The notes: a model not told the origin generated them from the letters alone. A DNA stretch of 64,000 nucleotides from Alistipes putredinis DSM 17216 (GCF_000154465.1 NZ_DS499577.1:680013-744012); one strand, 5' to 3'. Shown: positions 18,207 through 27,246, counted from the first letter of the stretch. Numbers and translations are program-made.

Positions 18207-19070
18207 TCACGGCTTCTGCCCGGCGACCGCATCGGCCACCTCCTGCATCAGCCACTTGGGGGTGGACGTAGCACCGCAGATACCGACGGATTCGGCTCCT
18301 TCGAACCATTCGGGACGCAGCTCCGAAGCCTCTTCGACGTTATAGCTGCGGGGATTGGCCCGGCGACACACTTCGAAAAGGACCCTGCCGTTGCTCGACT
18401 TGCGGCCGCAGACGAAGATAATTACGTCGAATCGCCCTGCGAACTCCTCGAGGTGACTTTCGCGATTGGATACCTGGCGGCAGATCGTGTCGTGGGCGAA
18501 GACCTGCGCAGGGTCGGTGGCCCGGCTGCGCATCCGGTCGCACAGGTGCTGGAACAGGGAGATGCTTTGCGTGGTCTGCGAAAGGAAATAGATCGGACGT
18601 GTGAAGTCGATCTGGTCGAGGTCTTCCTCTGTTTCGACGACCAGCGTGGGAGCTTCGACCTGCCCGGTGAGTCCGATCACTTCGGCATGTCCCCGCTTGC
18701 CGAGTATCACGACCTGCCCTCCGACCTGCCGCATCTTTTCGTGTGCTTCGACGACGCGCCGTTGGAGTTTGGCCACGACCGGGCAGGTCGCGTCGATCAG
18801 CTCGATGCCCAGCTCTTCCGCCAGCCGGTAGGTCGAAGGAGGTTCGCCGTGCGCCCGGATGAAGAGGCTCCGTCCTCCCAGTTCCGGCATCTGATCGTGG
18901 GTCACCGTGTGCATGCCGAGCCGTTCGAGCCGCTGCACTTCGACGCGGTTGTGTACGATGTCCCCCAGCGAGAAGACCTCGCCCTGCTCCTGCAGAGCCT
19001 CTTCCGCGCGGGAGATCGCTCTCACGACTCCGAAGCAAAAACCGGAATGGCTGTCGATTTCGACTCTCAT
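18207..19070 (-). CDS. ispH: 4-hydroxy-3-methylbut-2-enyl diphosphate reductase
   Basis: IspH (LytB) makes IPP and DMAPP from HMBPP in the last step of the MEP isoprenoid pathway, using a [4Fe-4S] cluster. The three cluster cysteines appear in SGFCFGVVRA (residue 13), DATCPVVAKL (near 95) and VGICGATSTPKW (near 268). HMBPP-binding residues are seen in HNRVEVQRL and in IRAHGEPP. The length of 287 is normal. cmk starts a short distance upstream on the same strand. Confidence 0.96.
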   Translation of the reverse strand: MRVEIDSHSGFCFGVVRAISRAEEALQEQGEVFSLGDIVHNRVEVQRLERLGMHTVTHDQMPELGGRSLFIRAHGEPPSTYRLAEELGIELIDATCPVVAKLQRRVVEAHEKMRQVGGQVVILGKRGHAEVIGLTGQVEAPTLVVETEEDLDQIDFTRPIYFLSQTTQSISLFQHLCDRMRSRATDPAQVFAHDTICRQVSNRESHLEEFAGRFDVIIFVCGRKSSNGRVLFEVCRRANPRSYNVEEASELRPEWFEGAESVGICGATSTPKWLMQEVADAVAGQKP

Positions 19071-19108
19071 AGCCGAGGTTGTTCGTTATTGTATTTTATG
19101 CGATGCGG

Positions 19109-19816
19109 TTATCGGCCGCAAGCTATCCTATCGAAACGCTCCATGAACCAGGTCATTTGCTCTTCGACGGTCATGTGGCTGTTGTCCAGCACTACGGCGT
19201 CGTCGGCCTGGCGCAGCGGCGAGATCGCGCGTGTCATGTCGGCCTTGTCGCGTGCGACGATGTTGGCCCGGATCTCCTCGAGCGATACGGAGTCGCCTTT
19301 GGCCAGCAGTTCGTCGTAGCGGCGCCGGGCCCTGACTTCGGGATCGGCCGTCATGAAGATTTTCATTTCGGCATTGGGGAATACCACCGTGCCGATGTCG
19401 CGTCCGTCCATGACCACGCCCCGCTGGCGACCCATCGCCTGCTGCATAGCCACGAGTTTTTCGCGTACCTGGCGGATCGAGCTGACGCGGCTCACGCAGT
19501 TGCTCACTTCGATCGTGCGGATGCGTCCCTCCGCCCGGTCGCCATTGACGTAGATGTCGCTCGCGCCCCGTTCGGGGTTGAAGCGGAAGTCGATCGAGAT
19601 GTCGTCGAGCAGGGCGATCACCTTCTCTTCGTCCACGATGCCCGAAACGATGGCGCCGTGTTCGAGCGCATAGAGCGTTACGGCGCGGTACATGGCCCCC
19701 GTGTCGATGAAGATATATCCCAGCTTGGCTGCGATGGTTTTGGCGAAGGTGCTTTTGCCGCACGAGGAGAATCCGTCGATGGCTATGATGATCTTTTTAG
19801 GCTTGGAGCATTCCAT
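19109..19816 (-). CDS. cmk: Cytidylate kinase
   Basis: Phosphorylates CMP and dCMP. The P-loop GFSSCGKSTFAK lies at about residues 14-25, followed by YIFIDTGAMYRAVTLYAL and the CMP-binding GRDIGTVVFPNAE region. The start at 19816 (MECSKPKK) was chosen because the longer opening at 19888 has no similarity to the family and would lie inside the upstream exporter gene. The start overlaps that gene by about 20 bp, indicating coupling. Confidence 0.94.
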   Translation of the reverse strand: MECSKPKKIIIAIDGFSSCGKSTFAKTIAAKLGYIFIDTGAMYRAVTLYALEHGAIVSGIVDEEKVIALLDDISIDFRFNPERGASDIYVNGDRAEGRIRTIEVSNCVSRVSSIRQVREKLVAMQQAMGRQRGVVMDGRDIGTVVFPNAEMKIFMTADPEVRARRRYDELLAKGDSVSLEEIRANIVARDKADMTRAISPLRQADDAVVLDNSHMTVEEQMTWFMERFDRIACGR

Positions 19817-20474
19817 GGGGGATGAGGTTGAAGAAGGTGGATAAAATCGTATAGACGCCGAGTACTCCGATAATAATGCCGGCCACATGGTTGATCGTGA
19901 GCATGTGGCGGGGACGGAAGCGGCGCCGGAAAAGGTTGATCAGGAAAGCCAGGGAGGTCCACCAGAGGATAGCGCCTCCGAAGAATCCTACGATGACGAG
20001 AAATCCCCGTCCCAGGCCGGCGACGTCGAAGGTTTCGATCGTCGAAATTTTGAAAACCGCGAAGAAAGTCAGGATATAGGGAATGACCAGCACGAAATTG
20101 GCGATCGTAAGGCCAAAAATCGAAGCGAAGTCCTGTGTAAGGCTGGTCTTGCCGGCCCGGTTGCGGCGGATCTGCGGTACCGGGTTCTGAAAGAAGATAT
20201 AGACGCCTACGATGACTACGAAGATGCCGGCGACCACACGCAGCAACTGGTTGTACTGGTCGATTTGAGCCTGGAGCATCGAGTAGCAGAAGTAAGCGAT
20301 CATCGCCATCAGCGTATCGGCAGCGGCTACACCGAGCCCCGACACGATCCCCGAGCGGCGGCTTTTGCTGAGGGTCCGCTGGATGCACAGAACGGCCACC
20401 GGTCCTACCGTGATCGACGCGGCGACGCCGACGCAGAATCCGCGCAGCAAAATCTCGATGATTTCCAGATACAT
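19797..20474 (-). CDS. LysE/RhtB-type amino-acid exporter-like protein
   Basis: A 225-residue protein with about six membrane helices and the LysE family N-terminal signature (SITVGPVAVLCIQRTLSKSRRSG, spanning residues ~21-43, then SGLGVAAADTLMA). It would export amino acids or related metabolites across the inner membrane. The start at 20474 (MYLEIIEILL) follows a short leader. It is the first gene of the long minus-strand run; upstream lies a 200 bp intergenic region facing the divergent DUF3467 gene. Confidence 0.85.
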   Translation of the reverse strand: MYLEIIEILLRGFCVGVAASITVGPVAVLCIQRTLSKSRRSGIVSGLGVAAADTLMAMIAYFCYSMLQAQIDQYNQLLRVVAGIFVVIVGVYIFFQNPVPQIRRNRAGKTSLTQDFASIFGLTIANFVLVIPYILTFFAVFKISTIETFDVAGLGRGFLVIVGFFGGAILWWTSLAFLINLFRRRFRPRHMLTINHVAGIIIGVLGVYTILSTFFNLIPHGMLQA

Positions 20475-20678
20475 GCTCTTTCTTGCAGGTTTTCTTCGCA
20501 AAGATACGAAAACTAACTTAAAATTCGGCCCGGTTTCGGAAAAAGGGCGGAAAAGAGGGTCGAAAGGAGAATCGTTGTTCTATAATGTTGATAAGTTCTC
20601 CATAACTTTGCCTTCTCGGGTCGGGAGAGGGATCGAAAAATGGATAATTTTGTCCATACACGTTAAAAATTCAATACT

Positions 20679-20996
20679 ATGGCAGAGAATCAAAAAATGG
20701 AGATAGATCTGGGCGAGGACGTAGCTCAGGGTAATTACATCAATCTGGCGATCATCGCGCATTCGGTTTCGGAATTTATCATCGACTTTGCGACGGTCCT
20801 TCCCGGTGTGCCGAAGGCCAAAGTCAAGAGTCGTGTGATCCTGACCCCGGAACATGCCAAGCGCCTGCTGCTCTCCCTGCAGGAGAACATTACCCGCTAT
20901 GAAAGCAATGTGGGAAAAATCGAAATACCGGCTCCGCAGCGCCATTCTCCCGGCGATTTTCCGCTGGGCGGAGGTCCCAAGATCGGTGAGGCTTAA
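20679..20996 (+). CDS. DUF3467 protein
   Basis: A 105-residue acidic protein of the DUF3467 family, common and highly conserved in Bacteroidota but without an assigned function that I know. The core NYINLAIIAHSVSEFIIDF, then LTPEHAKRLLLSLQENITRYE, is intact. It starts at ATG 20679 after an AT-rich leader. A TAACTTTG box at 20603-20610 is the likely -7 element, although no good -33 TTTG is visible at the right distance. A strong hairpin terminator follows about 155 bp downstream. Confidence 0.88.
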   Translation: MAENQKMEIDLGEDVAQGNYINLAIIAHSVSEFIIDFATVLPGVPKAKVKSRVILTPEHAKRLLLSLQENITRYESNVGKIEIPAPQRHSPGDFPLGGGPKIGEA

Positions 20997-21149
20997 AGTC
21001 CGGTATTTCCGGTCGGCTGGTGCGGGACGGGCGGTTGTTTTGCCGAAGCCGTGAAACAAGAGAAGGCCGGCCGGGAAGAGGCGGACGAAGGCGCGACAGC
21101 TATGCCGCAAGAGTTTTTGCAGCCGGGTCGGCAGTGCCGGCCACGATTG

Positions 21150-21183
21150 AAAAGCCGGAAGGAAATGTTTCCTTCCGGCTTTT
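21150..21183. terminator. Strong bidirectional terminator
   Basis: A 16-bp perfect stem (21150-21165 with 21168-21183), A-rich on the left and T-rich on the right, lies between the convergent DUF3467 and folC genes and can act on both strands. Confidence 0.85.
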
Positions 21184-21216
21184 AGGTAATGGCTTTCGCC
21201 AAAGGTGACTTAGGGT

Positions 21217-22509
21217 TTATTCGAGCACTTCGGCGACGACGAAATTGCTGCCTCCGATGAAGATCATGTCCTCCTCCGAGGCCATCTCCCGCGCCCGGGC
21301 CAATGCCCCGCTCACCGTGTCGGCCACTTCGCCCCGAAGACCGTATGCAGCCGCTTTTTCAGCCAGCTTGCCGGCCGGAAGCGCCCGTTCGTTGCCGGGC
21401 TGCGTGAAGATATAACGGGCCTCTTTGGGAAACAGAGGCAGTACGCTCGATAGGTCTTTGTCATTGACGAATCCCAGTACGCAGTAGAGGTCGCGGTGGG
21501 GGGTTGCGGCCAACTGTTCCGCAACGTAGCGGATGCCGTGGGCGTTGTGTCCCGTATCGCAGATCGTGAGAGGTTTGTCGCCGAGCTTCTGCCACCGGCC
21601 TTGCAGGGCCGTGCCCGAAGCGACGGTGCGCATGCCTTCCGTGAGCGCGCGCAGGCTGATCGTCAGCGGGGTTTCCTGGTGCAGCAGGTCGATGACGGCG
21701 ATTGCCGTCAGTATGTTGTGTACCTGGTAATTGCCCGTAAGGTCCAGTTCCAGGTTGAAAACTTTGTTGTCGCGGTGGCGCTGGATGCTGAATTTCTGGA
21801 AATCCCCTTCCGTCGAATGGTTGATGCACGCGAAATCGTTTTCGGCATAGACGATTTTGGACATCATGGCCGTTGCCGCCTGGTCGAAGACGTGGTTGTA
21901 TTCGTCGCTCTTCTCGCCGATCACGACCGGGATGCTTTTTTTGATGATTCCCGCTTTCTCGGCTGCGATTTTGGGAAGCGTGTCGCCCAGCAGGGCCATG
22001 TGGTCGAGTCCGATGTTGGTGATGACGCTCACGATCGGGATGATGAGGTTGGTGGCGTCCAACCGTCCGCCCAGTCCCGTTTCGATGACGGCGACCTCGA
22101 CGTCGCTCTGGTCGAAGTAGTCGAAGGCGAGGGCCGTGGACATCTCGAAGAACGAGAGTCCGAGCTCCTTCATGCAGTCGTAGTGTTTGTCCACGAAGTT
22201 CACGACTTTCTGCTTGGGGATCATCTCTCCGTCCACGAGGATCCGTTCGCGGAAATCGCGCAGGTGAGGCGAGGTGTAGAGCCCCGTGCGGTAGCCCGCC
22301 TGCTGGAGTACCGAGGCGAGCATGTGCGACACGGAGCCTTTGCCGTTGGTGCCGGCCACGTGGATCGTGAAATAGTTGCGCTGGGGATTGCCCAGGTGCT
22401 TGCAGAATGCGGTGATGCGTTCCAGTCCGGGTTTATAGGCTTCGGGCCCCTTCTCCTGGTACGAAACGAGCGATGAAAATAGGAATTCGAGCGTTTGGTT
22501 GTAATTCAT
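21217..22509 (-). CDS. folC: Folylpolyglutamate / dihydrofolate synthase
   Basis: A 430-residue Mur-ligase-fold enzyme that adds glutamate to folates. The P-loop HVAGTNGKGSVSHML lies near residues 50-64; a YTSPHLRDFRERI substrate loop and an ETGLGGRLDATN motif follow. The C-terminal domain has ICDTGHNAHGIRYV. Length and motifs are normal. It may also act as dihydrofolate synthase, as in many single-copy cases. It is preceded by lnt on the opposite side of a 66-bp gap and shares its strand. Confidence 0.95.
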   Translation of the reverse strand: MNYNQTLEFLFSSLVSYQEKGPEAYKPGLERITAFCKHLGNPQRNYFTIHVAGTNGKGSVSHMLASVLQQAGYRTGLYTSPHLRDFRERILVDGEMIPKQKVVNFVDKHYDCMKELGLSFFEMSTALAFDYFDQSDVEVAVIETGLGGRLDATNLIIPIVSVITNIGLDHMALLGDTLPKIAAEKAGIIKKSIPVVIGEKSDEYNHVFDQAATAMMSKIVYAENDFACINHSTEGDFQKFSIQRHRDNKVFNLELDLTGNYQVHNILTAIAVIDLLHQETPLTISLRALTEGMRTVASGTALQGRWQKLGDKPLTICDTGHNAHGIRYVAEQLAATPHRDLYCVLGFVNDKDLSSVLPLFPKEARYIFTQPGNERALPAGKLAEKAAAYGLRGEVADTVSGALARAREMASEEDMIFIGGSNFVVAEVLE

Positions 22510-22575
22510 AATGCAAAAGTTCCGGCCCCCTTCGGATTTATGCGGGTCTTGTTAGCGGTCGTATGTCTGTTCCGG

Positions 22576-24150
22576 TTACTTCACCAGATGGTTTTTCTTC
22601 TTGATTCGATAGGCGATGTAATAGAGGATGCAGAGTCCCATGAGGAGCTCCGAAATTCGTCCCAGGTAGTCGCCGTATCGGGTGTAAAAAGTCAGTTCGC
22701 TGTTGAGTTCGACCTCTCCGGTGAGGATGCCGCGACGGTCCCAGCCCAGCTTTTGCTGCACGTCCCCGCGCGTGTCGATGAATCCCGAAGTGCCGGTGTT
22801 GGCGCTGCGGGCGATGGCCCGGCGGTGTTCGACGGCCCGCAGGCGGGCGATCGAGAAGAGGTGTTTGTGACCGGGTGTGTCGCCCCACCAGCCGTCGTTC
22901 GACGAGATCAGCAGGGCTCTGGCTCCCTCGCGTACGAATCCGCCGTAGAAGTTGCCGTAGAGCCCTTCGTAGCAGATCGGGGTTCCCACGCTCACGCCGT
23001 TATGAACGAATGCCGGACCCGGTTCCCCCACGCCGAGTTGCCCCACCGTGCCGCCCAGGTCGATCACCAGGAATTTGAGGGCCTTGAAGATCCAGGTCGG
23101 AGTGCTTTCGACGCCGATTACCAGCCGGCCCTTGTGGTGGATCGGGAGGCAGGCGGTCGTGTCGATGCCGAGCGTCGAGTTGAATTTGTCGTAAAAAGCT
23201 CCCCGTTCGTTTTGACGGGCGGTTTCCGTCTGTTCCTCCGGCGGATAATAGACGATGGTTTCGGCTCCTGTGACGATCATCGCACCGGAAGATTTTTCGC
23301 GCAGGATCTCTCTTATTTTCGTAACGACCGGAGCCTGCGGCAGATAGCGCTCGTCGTAGGCGTAGGGCCAGACCGTTTCGGGCAGTACGATGAAGTCGGA
23401 GCCTGCGGGAGCCTCTTCGATCATCGAGAGCAGCAGCCTTTCCTGCATCTGCTCCGTTCCCGCAGCGAATTTGTCGTAACAGTCGATGTTGGGCTGCACT
23501 ACGGATACCGTGACCGAGCCTTCGTCAGGTGCTTCGTAACTCCAGAAAATGCCCAGCGAAACGAGAATCGGAAGGAGTACGACCGCTCCGGCCCAGGTCC
23601 AGGCTTTTGCGTCGCGCCGACGGCGCCAGGCCTCGTAAAGCAGGATATTCGAGAGAAGCACCCAGAGCGTACCGCCGAAGATGCCCGTGTATTCGTACCA
23701 TTGCACGGCCCACACTTCGTGCGAGAATCCGTTGCCCAGCAGCAGCCAGGGCCAGGAGAAGTCGCCGGTCGTGTACCAGTACTCCGTGGCGATCCAGCCT
23801 GAAACGAGCAGCGTGTAGGCCAATGCCTTCGGTCCCTTTTTCGAAACCGTATGGAAGAGCATGAAGGCGACCATGTTCAGGAAAGACGAGGCGATCGTCG
23901 CGGCGAAAGGGCCTACGGGAGTGGCCAGCCAGATCCACCAGATCGTAGAAACATTCCAGAGTACGAAGGTGAGGAGCGCCCAGCCGAAAACTTTCCACCA
24001 CGAGCGGCGGGAAGCGTCGTACGAATCGCTGATCCAGAGCAGCGGCACCAATCCGAACAGGAGGGTGAATCCCGTTCCTCCGAGCCATCCCGGCGAGAGC
24101 AGGAGGGTCGAGCAAAGTACCGCAGCGAATTTGCGCCCCATAGAAGTCAT
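22576..24150 (-). CDS. lnt: Apolipoprotein N-acyltransferase
   Basis: Transfers the third acyl chain to lipoproteins in the inner membrane. About seven N-terminal membrane segments (residues 5-200) precede a nitrilase domain with the expected catalytic set: Glu in VLPETVWPY, Lys in HHKGRLVIG and Cys in GTPICYEGLYG. The start at 24150 (MTSMGRKF) is preferred over 24186; 24141 is also possible. Two lipoproteins from the duplicated block and several others in this window would be its clients. The upstream 80 bp abut the duplicated block A. Confidence 0.93.
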   Translation of the reverse strand: MTSMGRKFAAVLCSTLLLSPGWLGGTGFTLLFGLVPLLWISDSYDASRRSWWKVFGWALLTFVLWNVSTIWWIWLATPVGPFAATIASSFLNMVAFMLFHTVSKKGPKALAYTLLVSGWIATEYWYTTGDFSWPWLLLGNGFSHEVWAVQWYEYTGIFGGTLWVLLSNILLYEAWRRRRDAKAWTWAGAVVLLPILVSLGIFWSYEAPDEGSVTVSVVQPNIDCYDKFAAGTEQMQERLLLSMIEEAPAGSDFIVLPETVWPYAYDERYLPQAPVVTKIREILREKSSGAMIVTGAETIVYYPPEEQTETARQNERGAFYDKFNSTLGIDTTACLPIHHKGRLVIGVESTPTWIFKALKFLVIDLGGTVGQLGVGEPGPAFVHNGVSVGTPICYEGLYGNFYGGFVREGARALLISSNDGWWGDTPGHKHLFSIARLRAVEHRRAIARSANTGTSGFIDTRGDVQQKLGWDRRGILTGEVELNSELTFYTRYGDYLGRISELLMGLCILYYIAYRIKKKNHLVK

Positions 24151-24229
24151 TAATTTCTGGCGACAAAAGTAACGAAAGCCCTGCATATTTCAAAAAATAT
24201 AGAATATGAATTCCTTCTTTGCGGAATAT

Positions 24230-24308
24230 GCCGCTGATTCTCGAAACCCCCGACGAATCGCGTTGGGCGGAGGAGATCGCGGAATTAAAACGGTTTTCGG
24301 AAGAATAG
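24230..24308 (+). pseudogene. 3' fragment of nfo carried with the duplication
   Basis: Repeats the last 26 codons of nfo (29323-29402), ending in the same RFSEE and TAG. It has no start or upstream gene body, so it is a dead fragment. It marks the left breakpoint of copy A. Confidence 0.9.
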
Positions 24309-24329
24309 TCGAACGGTTGCGATTCGCTT

Positions 24330-24355
24330 CCCGCCGAAACAACCGTTTCGGCGGG
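24330..24355 (+). terminator. Hairpin after the nfo fragment (copy A)
   Basis: An 11-bp stem, CCCGCCGAAAC with its complement, a 4-nt loop and AATTTTTG after it. The outermost pair is C-G here and T-A in copy B (29422-29451): a compensatory change that keeps the stem, supporting function. Confidence 0.8.
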
Positions 24356-24383
24356 AATTTTTGTGCGGATTTCCATTCGCAAG

Positions 24384-24415
24384 TTTGTAAATCGGAAGCG
24401 TATTCAGTATCTTTG
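24384..24415 (+). promoter_or_regulatory. Bacteroidota promoter, copy A
   Basis: TTTG at 24384-24387, 20 nt, then TATCTTTG at 24408-24415. This matches the TTTG-N19-TAnnTTTG consensus and is conserved in copy B. It would drive the small ORF and the lipoprotein gene. Confidence 0.75.
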
Positions 24416-24424
24416 GATAGGAGT

Positions 24425-24700
24425 GTGAGTGTTTCCCGTTCCTTCGAACTTATAAATCCGCCTGCCATAAATATTTTAGCGGTCTTTTTACGGTATTTTC
24501 CGGCATTCGAAGAGGGGGAGGCGTTCCGGAACAGTATTCCGTCTGCGCGGGAGATTCAGGAAATAGCTTTCGGGTCGAAAAACAGCCGGGAAGCGGGTGG
24601 CTGGATCATTCAATATGCGGGGCGTCACGGTTACGACGCAGAAACGATCGATCGTTTTTGGAGGGTGTACAGTATGGTTGCTAACGAGGATTCTTACTAA
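24425..24700 (+). CDS. Hypothetical small protein upstream of lipoprotein (copy A)
   Basis: A frame of about 91 codons from GTG 24425 to TAA 24700, conserved in copy B. Differences between copies are mostly conservative replacements (D/N, V/I, S/T), as expected for a translated sequence. Visible segments are RYFPAFEEGEAFR, REIQEIAFGSKNSREAGGW and QYAGRHGYDAETIDRFW. The start is uncertain: there is no ATG, the TTG at 24413 overlaps the promoter -7 box, and the GTG lies very close to the expected transcription start. It ends 25 bp before the lipoprotein gene. No family recognised. The alternative is a 5' untranslated region. Confidence 0.4.
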   Translation: MSVSRSFELINPPAINILAVFLRYFPAFEEGEAFRNSIPSAREIQEIAFGSKNSREAGGWIIQYAGRHGYDAETIDRFWRVYSMVANEDSY

Positions 24701-24725
24701 ACTAATAATTAAAAAAGTTCCGATA

Positions 24726-25184
24726 ATGAAACGATTGTTTTTTCTGATAGCGATAGCTTTTTTGATGGCTGGTTGCAGTGACAAGGATGATGAAAATGTT
24801 GATATGGCGAGTGTCGGACATTATGTTTGGCAAAACGAAAGCGATCACCGCATAACATTGACCGTAATAGGCAGATTTGAAAATGAAGTTTTGCTCCCGA
24901 AAGAGCGTATTTCGAAAACGATGATCGGATTTATTTTTCCGCCATCACCACGTTCTTATACAATAGAGGGGATGAAAATTTCTTTCGATGACGGGTCTTA
25001 TGGCGGTGTTTTCTCCATCCCGACGGAGTATCCGACTGCGCCGTACAATCCGTGTGACGAGTATAATTATGAGATGGGAGAGGAATATAAGGAGAGCGGA
25101 ATGCTTCAGCGACAATGGACTTATACGTTTACTAACGCCGACTACGATGCGGCCGTAGCTCGCGGGCCGATGACGGAGCAGTAG
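24726..25184 (+). CDS. Small lipoprotein of unknown function (copy A)
   Basis: A 152-residue lipoprotein. The signal peptide ends in the lipobox LMAGC (Cys17) and an acidic stretch follows. The core has GHYVWQNESDHRITL, an ERISKTMIGFIFPP loop and a C-terminal TYTFTNADYDAAVARGPMTEQ identical to copy B. The middle differs strongly from copy B while flanks and C-terminus are almost identical. No family recognised. The protein probably sits on the inner or outer membrane after Lnt processing. Confidence 0.82.
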   Translation: MKRLFFLIAIAFLMAGCSDKDDENVDMASVGHYVWQNESDHRITLTVIGRFENEVLLPKERISKTMIGFIFPPSPRSYTIEGMKISFDDGSYGGVFSIPTEYPTAPYNPCDEYNYEMGEEYKESGMLQRQWTYTFTNADYDAAVARGPMTEQ

Positions 25185-25220
25185 CGTTTTGCTGAAACAG
25201 CGAAATCCTTCGAGTCGAAA

Positions 25221-25249
25221 TCCCCGGCACAGATTCGCTGTGCCGGGGA
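25221..25249 (+). terminator. Hairpin after lipoprotein gene (copy A)
   Basis: TCCCCGGCACAG pairs with CTGTGCCGGGGA. One A-T pair here is a G-C pair in copy B (30311-30339), a compensatory change. This is a probable terminator, although the downstream T-run is short. Confidence 0.75.
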
Positions 25250-25376
25250 TTTCTATCCGGGAATTTGACCGAAGCTTTTTCGCGTGGAATGTGCAGAAGT
25301 CGGATTGCATGTCCGAACCCGTGCGTTCGGCCGTTGCCGCCGAACGGGAATATTCCGATCGTAAGATTGTTTTCGA

Positions 25377-25616
25377 TTACTGTTCCGGCCCTGCATGGCC
25401 GCCCGTTTGCCGTACCGTGTCGGGTTTGGCCGCAGTGAGCGAATCGGGCCGCAGAGTTTCCGGCGCCGGTTTTTTTTGCCCCGTTTTTTCGGGTGCGGGC
25501 ATTTCGGTTGCAGCCGGTCCGATCATCGAAGTATAGGTGTTGTGGCGGATGGCGGCGATGACGATTACCGCGATAGCGGCGATGGCCAGGATCAGTCCGA
25601 TGATTCGTTTAGTCAT
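25377..25616 (-). CDS. Small membrane-anchored protein
   Basis: A 79-residue protein with one membrane segment (about residues 4-22, IIGLILAIAAIAVIVIAA) and a Pro/Lys/Thr-rich soluble tail. Its ATG overlaps the end of the S41 protease gene by 8 bp, so it is coupled to it. I do not recognise the family. It could be an accessory of the protease, but that is only suggested by position. Between its stop and the duplicated block A are about 120 bp without features. Confidence 0.65.
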   Translation of the reverse strand: MTKRIIGLILAIAAIAVIVIAAIRHNTYTSMIGPAATEMPAPEKTGQKKPAPETLRPDSLTAAKPDTVRQTGGHAGPEQ

Positions 25617-27246
25617 GGTCGTTTTGGGTTTTAAGCACTTCGACCGCCCGCAGCATGACGGGGTCGATCGGGTAGATATTCACGTAAAATCCCGCTTCGT
25701 TCAGGGGGGTGTTCCGTCCGATGTAGGCCCGTAACTGGGCTTCGATCAGCTTGCGCGAGCGGGCGATGTCCTTGTAGTCGGGCTGTACGCCGTTGCGGGC
25801 TGCGTATCGGATGAAGTCGTTCATCAGCTCCTTGTCGGCATCGAGCAGGGCCTGGAGTTCCGGAATGGTCTTCACGGCGTTCAGGGCGTCGCGGTGACGG
25901 TCGGCGTATTCGAGCGTATAGCGGAAGAGGATGTTGCGTCCCGACACCTCGAGGAAATAGCGGGTTACGTCGGTCGTATCGACCGGCACGAACAGGTCGG
26001 GCATGATGCCTCCTCCGCCGTAAACCACTTTGCCGCCGGGCGTTACCTTGCGCAGAGAATCGTTGAAGTGAATGCTGTCTGCCGAGAAAAACTCGTTGTG
26101 CCGGTAACGGTTCCAAAGATCTTCTTCATACCCCAGCGCATCGCCGTTGGTGTAGGGTTTTTGGATCGAGCGACCTGTGGGAGTATAGTAGCGTGCGACG
26201 GTGAGCCGCAGGGCCGAACCGTCGGGATAGGGTATCTGCCGTTGTACGAGTCCTTTGCCGAACGAGCGGCGTCCGATGATCGTACCCCGGTCGTTGTCTT
26301 GCAGCGCTCCGGCCAGAATTTCGCTGGAGGAGGCGCTGAATTCGTCGATCAGCACCGCCAGGGGCAGCTCTTGGATCGTGCCGTTTCCGTCGCTCATTTC
26401 ATCCGTGCGGTTGTGGTTTCGGTCTTCGGTATAGACGATCAGCTTGTCGGCCGGCAGGAATTCGTTGGCGATGCGGATTGCCTGGTCGAGGAAACCGCCG
26501 GGATTGCCCCGCAGGTCGAAGATCAATCGCTTCATACCTTGTGCCTTGAGGTTGTTCAAGGCGGTGATGAGCTCGTTGTGCGAGGTGATGGCGAACTGGG
26601 AGAGTTTGATGTAGCCGATGCTGTCGGGCAGCATGAAGGCCGCTTCGAGGCTTTTGATCGGAATGGCGCCGCGCGTCACTTCGACCTCGACTGGTTCTGC
26701 GATTCCCTGCCGTTCGAGCGATAACTTGACCTGTGTGCCGCGTTTGCCCCGTAGCCGTTTGACAATTTCGTTGTTGGGTATCTTCTGTCCTGCCACCAGC
26801 GAATCGTTGATCCGGATAATGCGGTCGCCGGCCTTCACTCCGGCCTTGTCGCTCGGCCCCGAAGGGATGACATTGAGTACGATGACCGTGTCGGGCGCCA
26901 TGTTGAAGACCACGCCGATGCCGTCGAACTCACCCTGCAACGGCTCGTTCACCGCCTCCATTTCCGATTTGGGGATATAGACCGAGTGGGGGTCGAGTTC
27001 CTCCATCAGCAGGGGAATCACTTGCTCGGAGAGCGAATCCATCGACACCGAATCGACGTATTCCGTTTCGATCAGCGAGAGCGTATAGGCCAGTTTGTTG
27101 GTCGGATGGGTCAGTTGTTCGACCAGGTTCCGCAGTTGGGCTTCGGGAGTGTTGCGACCCAGATAGCGTCCTAACAGCAGCCCCAGCACAACGGCTGCGG
27201 CGAGCAGGATCGGGAGCAGGATCGCAAGACGGGAGTTTCGGTACAT
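25609..27246 (-). CDS. S41-family C-terminal processing protease (second)
   Basis: A 545-residue periplasmic protease. The signal or anchor is at about residues 7-24; the PDZ domain covers about 90-175 (DGIGVVFNMAPDTVIVLNV, GDRIIRINDSLVAG). In the S41 core, catalytic Ser lies in DEFSASSSEILAG near residue 304 and Lys in RRSFGKGLVQ. It is a clear paralogue of the protease at 15967, with different flanking genes. Downstream is a small membrane protein with overlapping start. Confidence 0.92.
   Translation of the reverse strand: MYRNSRLAILLPILLAAAVVLGLLLGRYLGRNTPEAQLRNLVEQLTHPTNKLAYTLSLIETEYVDSVSMDSLSEQVIPLLMEELDPHSVYIPKSEMEAVNEPLQGEFDGIGVVFNMAPDTVIVLNVIPSGPSDKAGVKAGDRIIRINDSLVAGQKIPNNEIVKRLRGKRGTQVKLSLERQGIAEPVEVEVTRGAIPIKSLEAAFMLPDSIGYIKLSQFAITSHNELITALNNLKAQGMKRLIFDLRGNPGGFLDQAIRIANEFLPADKLIVYTEDRNHNRTDEMSDGNGTIQELPLAVLIDEFSASSSEILAGALQDNDRGTIIGRRSFGKGLVQRQIPYPDGSALRLTVARYYTPTGRSIQKPYTNGDALGYEEDLWNRYRHNEFFSADSIHFNDSLRKVTPGGKVVYGGGGIMPDLFVPVDTTDVTRYFLEVSGRNILFRYTLEYADRHRDALNAVKTIPELQALLDADKELMNDFIRYAARNGVQPDYKDIARSRKLIEAQLRAYIGRNTPLNEAGFYVNIYPIDPVMLRAVEVLKTQNDHD

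Larger units (their letters stand above)
24230..25254 (+). repeat. 1-kb duplicated block, copy A (derived copy)
   Basis: Matches 29323-30344. Contents in order: the last 26 codons of nfo, a hairpin terminator, a Bacteroidota promoter, a small ORF, a lipoprotein gene and a second hairpin. Copy B contains the intact nfo gene, so A is the derived copy, inserted beside lnt about 5.1 kb away. The outer parts are nearly identical while the middle of the lipoprotein gene has diverged. Confidence 0.92.

Noticed and set aside
24488..24784. Minus-strand frame opposite the small ORF of copy A (and its equivalent in copy B at 29582-29806)
   Set aside because: It lies antisense to the promoter-driven unit and would start inside the lipoprotein gene. 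Substitutions between copies fit the plus-strand frame better.
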